Assembly (NCBI GenBank): GCA_030598075.1
Contig: JAUVQP010000018.1
Location: 1 to 15,080, forward strand
Origin: Miltoncostaeaceae bacterium
Lineage (GTDB): Bacteria > Actinomycetota > Thermoleophilia > Miltoncostaeales > Miltoncostaeaceae
DNA: 15,080 nt
Direction: 5' to 3'
The number at the start of each line of letters is the position of its first letter. The stretch's first letter is position 1. Of the stretch, positions 1 through 12,318 are shown piece after piece. The notes under the pieces were generated by a model that ran no database searches, was not told the DNA's origin, and saw nothing but the letters and a program-made list of their open reading frames with translations. A program made the translations under genes and the position numbers.

Positions 1-2997
<2,997 letters not shown>

Positions 2998-3030
2998 GTG
3001 ACCGCACTGCCTTTCTGATTTGGCCGGATC

Positions 3031-3047
3031 GCGCCGTCGCGCGGCGC
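3031..3047 (-). other. Hairpin in rpoB-rpoC spacer (proximal to rpoC)
   Basis: A perfect inverted repeat with 6-bp arms (GCGCCG/CGGCGC) and a 5-nt loop lies about 34 nt upstream of the rpoC start. No T-run follows on the minus strand, so it is not a standard intrinsic terminator. It could be an RNA-processing or stability element; the role is inference. Confidence 0.5.
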
Positions 3048-3077
3048 ACCCGGGCTCGTCACCATCCCCTCGAAATC

Positions 3078-3099
3078 GCGCCGCTCACGATGGCGGCGC
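3078..3099 (-). other. Hairpin in rpoB-rpoC spacer (just after rpoB stop)
   Basis: A perfect inverted repeat with 7-bp arms (GCGCCGC/GCGGCGC) and an 8-nt loop begins 11 nt after the rpoB stop. On the minus strand it is followed by GATTTCGAGG, so there is no U-tract. It may protect the rpoB 3' end, mark a processing site or act as a weak attenuator; none of these is shown by the sequence. Confidence 0.5.
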
Positions 3100-3110
3100 A
3101 CTCCCTGCGG

Positions 3111-6875
<3,765 letters not shown>

Positions 6876-6953
6876 GTCGCAAGTCCTCCTGGACTGAGAG
6901 CATGGGGCGAGCGGGGCATCGGCGGGCGGACACCGACGCGGGCGTAACGACGC

Positions 6954-6981
6954 ACATTAGCACGCGGGCGTGTGGCCACAA
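6954..6981 (-). promoter_or_regulatory. Candidate rpoB promoter
   Basis: On the minus strand TTGTGG (6981-6976) and TAATGT (6959-6954) are separated by 16 nt, and TG at positions -2/-3 before the -10 hexamer would make an extended -10. The start point would be near 6947, leaving a leader of about 70 nt before rpoB. The hexamers match the sigma-70 consensus only partly. Support also comes from context: rpoB is preceded by genes on the opposite strand and so cannot be read from rplL through them as a simple operon. Confidence 0.35.
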
Positions 6982-6993
6982 ACCCTCACGCCC
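6966..6993. other. Inverted repeat with nested palindrome in the rpoB divergent region
   Basis: GGGCGTG (6966-6972) and CACGCCC (6987-6993) form 7-bp arms around a 14-nt spacer. The 10-bp palindrome TGTGGCCACA (6971-6980) overlaps the left arm and sits inside the candidate promoter. An operator is possible, but I cannot name a regulator. Confidence 0.3.
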
Positions 6994-7005
6994 CGATGTG
7001 TCGCC

Positions 7006-7030
7006 CCGCTCGCAGATCGCGCCCGAGCGG
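7006..7030. other. Hairpin in the rpoB divergent region
   Basis: Perfect 7-bp arms CCGCTCG and CGAGCGG enclose an 11-nt loop. It lies upstream of the candidate rpoB promoter and before the plus-strand gene at 7093. It could sit in the plus-strand transcript leader; no function can be assigned. Confidence 0.35.
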
Positions 7031-7092
7031 CGATCTTCGGTCAACTCCGCCGGCCAAGCGCCGGTAGTCTAGCGTTAGCGGTCCGACAACGG

Positions 7093-7626
7093 ATGTCGCG
7101 TCGAGGACGGCCCATCTCCCCCCTCCCGTCGCCAGCGAACGACGACCTCGACGAGGGCGTCGAGCGCCTGCCCCGACTGCTCGCCGAGGCCCATCGCCTG
7201 TGGACGGCTCCGGACGAGCGACGCCGGGTGCGTGCCTTCGGCTTCCGGCCCGCCGTGGAGGAGGGCGTGCTCAAGCGCGAGTGGCACGGGCTCCGCGTGC
7301 GCGTGTCGGAAGGGAGCATTCGGGCGGCGCTACCCGGCGTGGGCGAACTCTTCTACCAGACCGAGGACGGAGGCATCATGCTCGATGGCGAGGCGTTCAC
7401 GGCGACACCGGAGGGCGTGCGGATCGTCAAGGGCCTGCTCGACCTGATCCACGACTACGAGCGGTGGGTCGAGGTGCGCGAGGGGCGCGAGGAGCGCATC
7501 GCGCGAACGACGCGGCCCGGCGGGCGGGCGCGGCAGACCCCATACAACGCCCTCGCCGAGGCACGCCGCGTGCAGCGTCTGCTGTTGCCTCCACGCCGCG
7601 GGCGACGCCGACGGCGGACCGCGTAG
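7093..7626 (+). CDS. Uncharacterised protein, 177 aa
   Basis: I do not recognise a family. The frame is open from further upstream, but ATG at 7093 is preferred because it gives a compact protein beginning MSRRGRPISPLPSPAND and leaves room for a divergent promoter; there is no strong Shine-Dalgarno. Residues 1-20 look disordered and rich in proline and arginine. Residues 21-125 look like a folded alpha/beta region, with aromatic and glycine positions such as KREWHGLRVRVSEG and VGELFYQTEDGGIMLDG, then a helix through VKGLLDLIHDYERWVEV. The C-terminus is very basic, ending PPRRGRRRRRTA, and could bind nucleic acid or simply be disordered. No transmembrane segment or signal peptide is seen. The next gene starts 1 nt after its stop, so the pair is probably one transcript. 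Confidence 0.75.
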   Translation: MSRRGRPISPLPSPANDDLDEGVERLPRLLAEAHRLWTAPDERRRVRAFGFRPAVEEGVLKREWHGLRVRVSEGSIRAALPGVGELFYQTEDGGIMLDGEAFTATPEGVRIVKGLLDLIHDYERWVEVREGREERIARTTRPGGRARQTPYNALAEARRVQRLLLPPRRGRRRRRTA

Positions 7627-7627
7627 C

Positions 7628-8299
7628 GTGGCGCGCCGCGTGGTCTTCCTCGACGTCAACGAGACCCTGCTCGACCTCAGGGGCCTCGACCCGCTCTTCG
7701 CTCGACACCTGGGCGACGCGGGAGCCCGGCGCGAATGGTTCTCGACGATGCTCTCGGCCGCGTTCGTCTCGATCATCACCGGAGACGACCGGACGTTCGG
7801 CGAGCTCGGCGCGGCGGCGCTGGACACCGTGGCGGCGCGCCGCGATGTCCGGCTCGGCACTGCGGAACGATCCGAGGTCCTCGGTGGCCTACGGCACCTC
7901 CGGCCCCACCCGGAGGTCCCTGGAGCGATCTCCCGCTTGTCCTCGTCGGGGCTACGGGTGGCGGCGCTGACAAACTCGTCGATCGAGGTCGCGATGGAGC
8001 AGATGGTCGCGTCAGGCCTGAATCGGCTGCTCGAGACCGTGCTCTCAGCCCACGATGCCGGGCGCCTCAAGCCGGCGCCTGAGCCCTACCTCCGAGCGCT
8101 CGAGGCGCTCGGCGCGCGACCCCACGAGGCATGGATGGTCGCCGCCCACGACTGGGACCTGCGCGGCGCCAGAGCGGTCGGGCTCAGGCCGGCCTACGTC
8201 GCGCGCCCGGGGCAGACGTTCACACCCCCCGAGGAGCTTCCGGACGTCCACGGGCCCGACCTGGACGCGGTCGTCGACCAGATCCTGGAGGCGCAGTAG
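7628..8299 (+). CDS. HAD-superfamily hydrolase, haloacid dehalogenase type II-like
   Basis: This is a 223-residue soluble protein of the haloacid dehalogenase superfamily, most like the (S)-2-haloacid dehalogenase branch, which would hydrolyse 2-haloacids to 2-hydroxyacids in the cytoplasm. Motif I is FLDVNETLLDL with nucleophile D9. The second acidic residue of the phosphatase DxD motif is N11, as expected for the dehalogenase rather than the phosphatase branch. Motif II is ALTNSS (T115-S117), motif III is RLKPAPEPY with K148, and motif IV is MVAAHDWDLRGA with D175 and D177. A helical cap fits residues 15-95. The start is GTG at 7628, one nucleotide after the upstream stop, with no strong ribosome site, suggesting translational coupling. 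The stop lies one base from the convergent protease stop. Substrate is uncertain, since many family members do not dehalogenate. Confidence 0.88.
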   Translation: MARRVVFLDVNETLLDLRGLDPLFARHLGDAGARREWFSTMLSAAFVSIITGDDRTFGELGAAALDTVAARRDVRLGTAERSEVLGGLRHLRPHPEVPGAISRLSSSGLRVAALTNSSIEVAMEQMVASGLNRLLETVLSAHDAGRLKPAPEPYLRALEALGARPHEAWMVAAHDWDLRGARAVGLRPAYVARPGQTFTPPEELPDVHGPDLDAVVDQILEAQ

Positions 8300-8300
8300 G

Positions 8301-9752
8301 TCACTCGACCGAGATCGCGATGATCCGGCGCCCGAGGTTCCCCGCCATGTCTTCGGCCCGCACCTCGATGCGGTGCCGACCCCGCCGGAGCGCGGGAATG
8401 CGTCGCACGAACGCCGAGCGCCGGACCCGGGCGAGCCGGCGTCCATCGAGCAGGATCTCCACGGAGCGGATCGTTCCGCGATCGCGTGCGAGCACCGCGA
8501 GGCGCCGCCGCCCCGGCAACAGCCGGGCGCGCACCCGCGGCGCGGATCGATCCAGACGCAGAAGCCCGGCACCGAAGCCCAGGTCATAGCCGCGGGGGCC
8601 AAGGTCGAGCGGGACGCGGGCGAGGTCGGCGCGCAGGAAAGCCGCCTCGACAGGCAGCCCGAGGGCCATCCGGGCCTGGCGCAGCAGCACCGCCGCCCCT
8701 GCGACGTGTGCCGTCGCGGCGGAGGTTCCCGCGGTGCCCGGCCAGAGCGGGTTCGAGGTGACATAGGTGGGGGCGGAGATGTCGGGCTTGGGCCGCCCGT
8801 CGTCGGTGGGGCCGTGGGACGAGTAGGGCTCCAGCGTGGTGCGGGTCCAGCGGACGGCTCCGACCGAGAACGACCCGGCGGCGTCGCCGGGGGTCGGCAC
8901 GCTCCCCTCGGCCACCGCGTTCGGCCCGAAGCCGACCGTCCGCGAGAACACCTCGAGCTCGACCGGCGCCCCATCCAGCTGGCGCACGACGACGCGCCAC
9001 GCGCTACCCCCCTGGGCGGGAACAGCCGAGGTCAGCCCGCCAGAGGCCGGCGTGCGAGCGACCTCGGCCCAAACGCCGTCGCGAAGGCGCTCGATGGTGG
9101 CCATCGAGCGCGAGCCCGCCGTATCGAGGCTCATCTGGAGCCACTCGCCGGGCCGCGGCGCGATCGGAAGGACGGTGCCGGACGCCGGAGCGGTGCCGGC
9201 CCAGTGCCGGCGCGCGAAGTTGCCCGCCGAGTTGATCCAGAACGCCCCGGCGGCGGCAGCTCGATCGACCGCGCGAGCGCTCGGTCCCGATCCATCAAAA
9301 GGCGGCGTGAGAAAGGAGTTCGAGTGGCTCACGATCGGGATCTCACGGGCGATGATCCACTCGACCGCCTCGGCGAACTCGTCCTGTGAGTGGTAGTTCA
9401 CGAGCACGAGCGACGCGTTCGGCGCGAGGTCGTGGACGATCTCGGCCATCCGCACCCCGTGCTGCGTGGGTCCCCCAATCGCGGTGCGACCGGCGAAGCC
9501 GTGCTCGCGATCGAAGCTCGCGAGGCTCAGGCTGCCGCGCGAGGGCAGCTCGCCGAGCGCGATCGAGTCGTCGAGGCCGCCGAACCCAAGGTCGAGCACG
9601 GCCACGGACTGGCCCTCGCCGAGGTAGCCGCGCGACCAGAGGGCGTCGGCGCCCATGCGCGTCGCCCCCTGGCCGATGAGAGCGGCGTCGGCGGCGGGGG
9701 CCGCGAGGGTGAGCGCGACGAGGAATGCCGCGAGGGATGCCGCCCGTCTCAT
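8301..9752 (-). CDS. Secreted subtilisin-like serine protease (S8 family) with C-terminal Ig-like domain
   Basis: This encodes a subtilase of 483 residues from ATG at 9752. A GTG at 9770 would add six residues (MLCCAP) before the same signal peptide; neither start has a clear ribosome site. Residue numbers here count from the GTG. The signal peptide is MRRAASLAAFLVALTLAAPAADA, with cleavage likely near residue 29. The catalytic triad is visible: D60 in VAVLDLGFGG, H104 in TQHGVRMAE, and S350 in GTSAATAHVAG, where the usual proline before His is alanine. N184 in SAGN is the oxyanion residue. An insert at about 200-285 looks like a beta-rich P/A-type domain between the His and Ser parts. Residues 410-489 resemble an Ig-like extracellular domain ending EDMAGNLGRRIIAISVE. 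It would act outside the membrane. It lies downstream of rplL in the same direction, 122 nt away. Confidence 0.9.
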   Translation of the reverse strand: MRRAASLAAFLVALTLAAPAADAALIGQGATRMGADALWSRGYLGEGQSVAVLDLGFGGLDDSIALGELPSRGSLSLASFDREHGFAGRTAIGGPTQHGVRMAEIVHDLAPNASLVLVNYHSQDEFAEAVEWIIAREIPIVSHSNSFLTPPFDGSGPSARAVDRAAAAGAFWINSAGNFARRHWAGTAPASGTVLPIAPRPGEWLQMSLDTAGSRSMATIERLRDGVWAEVARTPASGGLTSAVPAQGGSAWRVVVRQLDGAPVELEVFSRTVGFGPNAVAEGSVPTPGDAAGSFSVGAVRWTRTTLEPYSSHGPTDDGRPKPDISAPTYVTSNPLWPGTAGTSAATAHVAGAAVLLRQARMALGLPVEAAFLRADLARVPLDLGPRGYDLGFGAGLLRLDRSAPRVRARLLPGRRRLAVLARDRGTIRSVEILLDGRRLARVRRSAFVRRIPALRRGRHRIEVRAEDMAGNLGRRIIAISVE

Positions 9753-9809
9753 CGGCGCGCAACAAAGCACAGTCGCCGCCCGCGGTCCATCGCGGACGTG
9801 GCGACCACC

Positions 9810-9835
9810 CCCTCGCGCCCGGCGAGACGCGAGGG
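9810..9835 (-). terminator. Possible terminator-like hairpin after rplL
   Basis: An 8-bp perfect stem (CCCTCGCG/CGCGAGGG) with a 10-nt loop begins 39 nt past the rplL stop, before the protease gene. No T-run follows (GGTGGTCGCC on the minus strand), so efficiency is doubtful; U-less terminators are proposed in GC-rich actinobacteria. It may partly insulate the protease from the ribosomal operon. Confidence 0.35.
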
Positions 9836-9874
9836 CGGCCCCGCCTCCGGATGTTCCGCGCCGACCGCCGGACG

Positions 9875-10261
9875 CTAGGCGATCGAGACGGCCCCTCCGG
9901 CCTCCTCGATCTGCGACTTGATTTGGTCGGCCTCCTCGCGGGAGATGCCCTCCTTGACGGGGCTCGGGGCCTTGTCCACCAGCCCCTTGGCCTCTTTGAG
10001 GCCGAGCCCGGTGATCGTGCGCACCACCTTGATGACCTGAATCTTCTTGTCGCCGGGGCCATCGAGCGTCACCGTGACCTCGCTGGCCTCCTCCTCGGCG
10101 GCGGCGCCATCGGCGGGTGCGTCCCCGGCCGCCGCCGTCACCGCCACCGGCGCGGCAGCCGTCACGCCAAAAGCCTCCTCGAGGGCCTTGATGCGCTCGG
10201 AAAGCTCGAGAACCGAGATTCCCTTGAGCTCCTCAATCCATTCCTCGCTGGTCATCGCCAT
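9875..10261 (-). CDS. rplL: 50S ribosomal protein L7/L12
   Basis: This is the 128-residue L7/L12 stalk protein, present as several dimers on L10, which recruits translation GTPases to the ribosome. The N-terminal dimerisation region is EEWIEELKGISVLELSERIKALEEAFG. A flexible hinge rich in Ala, Gly and Asp follows at residues 34-59. The C-terminal factor-binding domain starts at EVTVTLDGPGDKKIQVIKVV and includes ITGLGLKEAKGLVDKAPSPVKEG. Two ATGs are possible: 10261 (MAMTSEEW) and 10255 (MTSEEW). The first has AGGG at suitable spacing and is used here. It ends in AGGAVSIA rather than the more usual charged C-terminus. rplJ lies 61 nt upstream in the same direction, with a strong hairpin over its stop codon. 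Confidence 0.98.
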   Translation of the reverse strand: MAMTSEEWIEELKGISVLELSERIKALEEAFGVTAAAPVAVTAAAGDAPADGAAAEEEASEVTVTLDGPGDKKIQVIKVVRTITGLGLKEAKGLVDKAPSPVKEGISREEADQIKSQIEEAGGAVSIA

Positions 10262-10304
10262 TGCCTGCTTCCCTCTCGTCGTGTGTCTGATGGTGGAGCC
10301 GTGC

Positions 10305-10343
10305 GCCGAGCCCGCCGGGGGGTCAACCCTCGGCGGGCTCGGC
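10305..10343 (-). promoter_or_regulatory. 13-bp perfect stem-loop over the rplJ stop codon
   Basis: GCCGAGCCCGCCG and CGGCGGGCTCGGC pair perfectly around a 13-nt loop that contains the rplJ TGA; GGG/CCC can extend pairing inside the loop. One arm lies in the last codons of rplJ and the other in the spacer before rplL. No U-tract follows. In this position it could mark an RNA-processing or decay barrier that raises rplL over rplJ expression; that is inference. Confidence 0.6.
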
Positions 10344-10859
10344 CTCTCGCCGGGCCGCAACCGCTCCGAGCGTGCGCGCCAGCCCCGAGATGAGCGCGTC
10401 GAGCCCTCCGGCGAGGCCACTCAGCGGCGCGTTGAGACCGCTGGCCAAGTTGGCGAGCAACTGCTCGCGGGCGGGGAGCGCAGCGAGGTGCTCGATGGCG
10501 GCGACATCGATTGCCTCACCGTCCAGCAGCCCTCCGGTGATGGCGGGACGGCCGCCGTGCCCATCGCCGAACTCCTTGAGCGCCTTGGCCGCGGCTGCGG
10601 CGTCGTCGCCCGCCCAGACGAGCCCGCACGGACCGTCGAGGAGCGGCAGCAGCGCCTCGCGGCCCGCCTCGCTCGCGGCCCGTCGCGCGAAGGTGTTCTT
10701 GACGACCGAGAACTCGGCCTCGGCCCCACGAAGACGACCGCGCAGCGCGGACATCTCCTTGACCGACAGGCCCCGGAAGTCCGTGGCCAAGATCGTGTCC
10801 TTGTCGCGAAGGCGCTCCGTGAGGCGCGCGATCGCCGCGGCTTTCTCGTCTCTGTTCAG
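10323..10859 (-). CDS. rplJ: 50S ribosomal protein L10
   Basis: This is the L10 stalk base, 178 residues, anchoring L7/L12 dimers to 23S rRNA. The N-terminal rRNA-binding domain begins xNRDEKAAAIARLTERL and contains ATDFRGLSVKEMSALRGRLR and VVKNTFARRA, both typical of L10. The C-terminal helix that carries L7/L12 dimers lies at about 140-170. The frame is open further upstream, but the family start aligns with a CTG at 10859, preceded by GGGAGGTGA with 7 nt from GGAGG to the CTG. No ATG, GTG or TTG occurs in frame near it, so a CTG start is the best reading. The 156-nt leader upstream is structured and likely binds the L10(L12)4 complex for autoregulation. The tail ends REAEPAEG, and its codons form part of a stem-loop. 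Confidence 0.96.
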   Translation of the reverse strand: MNRDEKAAAIARLTERLRDKDTILATDFRGLSVKEMSALRGRLRGAEAEFSVVKNTFARRAASEAGREALLPLLDGPCGLVWAGDDAAAAAKALKEFGDGHGGRPAITGGLLDGEAIDVAAIEHLAALPAREQLLANLASGLNAPLSGLAGGLDALISGLARTLGAVAARREAEPAEG

Positions 10860-11015
10860 CGTGTCACCTCCCTGAGTCCGCGCGTGGCGGCAGCGGGAGA
10901 CGACACGCCGGAGCGGTCGTCCAAACTGCCAACCTCGCACGGGCGACGCCCCGAGGAGCATCATTTCGGGCGGCGACGCCGCCCCCGTGTTTCTGCGGTT
11001 GGATCGTCGTGCCCA
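10860..11015 (-). promoter_or_regulatory. rplJL leader RNA, candidate L10 autoregulatory region
   Basis: The 156-nt rplA-rplJ spacer contains a 7-bp hairpin GGGCGGC/GCCGCCC with a 3-nt loop (10968-10984) and a compound stem, CCTCG/CGAGG around GGGC/GCCC (10933-10956). L10 leaders are known in many bacteria at this place and repress rplJL when L10 is in excess. I see a fitting position and strong structure, but I have not matched the kink-turn consensus. A separate rplJL promoter within it is possible; no convincing hexamers are visible. Confidence 0.5.
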
Positions 11016-11747
11016 CTAGCCGGCCGCCGGCGCCTCCTCGGGCGTATCGAGCAGGTCCGAGGTGCGCGTGGTGTCCACCGAGATCCCCGGGCCCATGGTC
11101 TGAGCCATGGTGATCGAGTGGATGTAGCGACCCTTGGTGGAGGCGGGCCTCACCCGCACGATCTCCTCGACGACGGCCTCGTAGTTCTCGAGCAGCTCGC
11201 GCTCGCCGAAGCTGTGCTTGCCGATGGAGATGTGGATGATCCCGGTGCGGTCGGTGCGGTACTCGACCTTGCCCGACTTGACGTCCCCGACGGCCTTCGC
11301 GACATCCATCGTAACCGTGCCGCTCTTCGGGTTGGGCATCTTGCCGGCCGGGCCGAGGATGCGACCCAGCTTCCCGACCGTGCTCATCATGTCGGGGGTC
11401 GCGATGGCGATGTCGAAGTCGGTGAAGCCCTCTTGGACGCGCTTCCCGAGGTCGTCTGACCCGACGATATCGGCGCCGGCCTCCAGCGCCTCGCGGGCCT
11501 TGTCGCCCTCGGCGAAGACAGCCACCGTGACCTCTTTGCCGGTGCCGTTGGGAAGGTTGATCGTACCGCGAAGCTGCTGGTCGGCGTGGCGGACGTTGAG
11601 GCCGAGCCGCATGTGCACCTCGACGGTGGCGTCGAAGCGCGTGAGCTGCTGCGACTTGAGCAGCCGCACCGCCTCGGCCGGCTCGTACGCCGTCTCGGGA
11701 TCGAGCGCCCCTTTTGCGTCGAGGTACTTCTTTCCGTATTTCGCCAT
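11016..11747 (-). CDS. rplA: 50S ribosomal protein L1
   Basis: This is the 243-residue L1 protein, which builds the mobile L1 stalk that helps release deacylated tRNA and in many bacteria represses its own operon. The start is ATG at 11747 (MAKYGKKYLDAK), with only a weak G-rich ribosome site. Domain I covers the N- and C-terminal parts (about 1-68 and 160-230). Domain II lies between and includes KEVTVAVFAEGDKAREALEAG. The L1 signature is at about 117-145, TPDMMSTVGKLGRILGPAGK then MPNPKSGTV. The usual C-terminus SxTMGPGI is kept at about 214-222 (SITMAQTMGPGI). The tail SDLLDTPEEAPAAG is a short acidic extension. rplK lies 23 nt upstream, so the two are almost certainly cotranscribed. Confidence 0.98.
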   Translation of the reverse strand: MAKYGKKYLDAKGALDPETAYEPAEAVRLLKSQQLTRFDATVEVHMRLGLNVRHADQQLRGTINLPNGTGKEVTVAVFAEGDKAREALEAGADIVGSDDLGKRVQEGFTDFDIAIATPDMMSTVGKLGRILGPAGKMPNPKSGTVTMDVAKAVGDVKSGKVEYRTDRTGIIHISIGKHSFGERELLENYEAVVEEIVRVRPASTKGRYIHSITMAQTMGPGISVDTTRTSDLLDTPEEAPAAG

Positions 11748-11770
11748 CGCTGCCGCCCGCTGCCGTCGCG

Positions 11771-12199
11771 TTACGCGGGGTCGACCGTGATGCCCATGCT
11801 GCGAGCCGTCCCGGCGATGCTCGTCATGGCGGACTCCATGTCGGTCGTGTTGAGGTCGGGCATCTTGGTCTCGGCGATCTGGCGCACCTGTCGGCGGGTG
11901 AGGTTGGCGACCTTGTCGCGGTGGGGCTCAGCGCTGCCCTTGTCGATGCCGAGGGCCTGGCGGATGAGCACCGGAGCCGGGGGGGTCTTGGTGATAAACG
12001 TGAACGACTTGTCCTCGAACACCGAGATCTCGACCGGCGTGATGATGCCGTTGCCGGACTGCGTCTGCGCGTTGAAGGTCTTGCAGAACTCCATGATGTT
12101 GATGCCGGCGCCACCCAGCGCCGGACCGACCGGCGGGGCCGGAGATGCCTGCCCGGCCGGGATGTGGAGCTTGATGAGCTGCTGAACCTTCTTCGCCAT
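11771..12199 (-). CDS. rplK: 50S ribosomal protein L11
   Basis: This is the 142-residue L11 protein of the GTPase-associated centre, the thiostrepton-site protein also needed for stringent factor activation. The start is ATG at 12199 (MAKKVQQLIKLH), fixed by family alignment; GGAG sits only 2 nt upstream, unusually close. The N-terminal domain has the proline-rich PAGQASPAPPVGPALGG then INIMEFCKTFNAQT. The common GQHG is GGAG here. The C-terminal rRNA-binding domain includes TKTPPAPVLIRQALGI, GSAEPHRDKVANLTR and the L11 signature RQIAETKMPDLNTTDMESAM near 107-126. A 119-nt spacer with two strong hairpins separates it from nusG. Confidence 0.98.
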   Translation of the reverse strand: MAKKVQQLIKLHIPAGQASPAPPVGPALGGAGINIMEFCKTFNAQTQSGNGIITPVEISVFEDKSFTFITKTPPAPVLIRQALGIDKGSAEPHRDKVANLTRRQVRQIAETKMPDLNTTDMESAMTSIAGTARSMGITVDPA

Positions 12200-12227
12200 G
12201 ACTCCGTGGGGTCGTCGCGAACGCGTC

Positions 12228-12247
12228 CGTCGGCCCTCAGGCCGACG
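12228..12247 (-). promoter_or_regulatory. rplK leader hairpin 2 (proximal to rplK)
   Basis: CGTCGGCC and GGCCGACG pair perfectly (8 bp) around a 4-nt loop, ending 29 nt before the rplK start. It shares the GTCGGC/GCCGAC core with the next hairpin, so alternative pairing is possible. No U-tract follows. Confidence 0.55.
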
Positions 12248-12257
12248 GGGGACTATA

Positions 12258-12286
12258 GCCGACCGTCAACCGCGGTGACGGTCGGC
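12258..12286 (-). promoter_or_regulatory. rplK leader hairpin 1 (proximal to nusG), possible terminator or L1-binding site
   Basis: GCCGACCGTCA and TGACGGTCGGC pair perfectly (11 bp) around a 7-nt loop, beginning 33 nt after the nusG stop. On the minus strand it is followed by TATAGTCCCC, not a U-tract, so full termination is doubtful. Candidate roles are a partial terminator after nusG or the mRNA target for L1 autoregulation of rplKA. Confidence 0.55.
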
Positions 12287-12318
12287 CCACGGGGCGGCCC
12301 GCCATTCTGAGACAGCCG

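Noticed and set aside
6970..7092. Upstream extension of the unknown gene to 6970
   Set aside because: The extra residues cover the hairpin and promoter region shared with rpoB and look like translated spacer; ATG at 7093 is preferred.
8055..9389. Plus-strand open frame of 444 codons over the HAD gene end and the protease
   Set aside because: It overlaps two well-supported genes, and its product is low-complexity Arg/Gly/Pro-rich.
10047..11459. Plus-strand open frame of 470 codons over rplL, rplJ and rplA
   Set aside because: It is opposite three certain ribosomal genes; antisense shadow.
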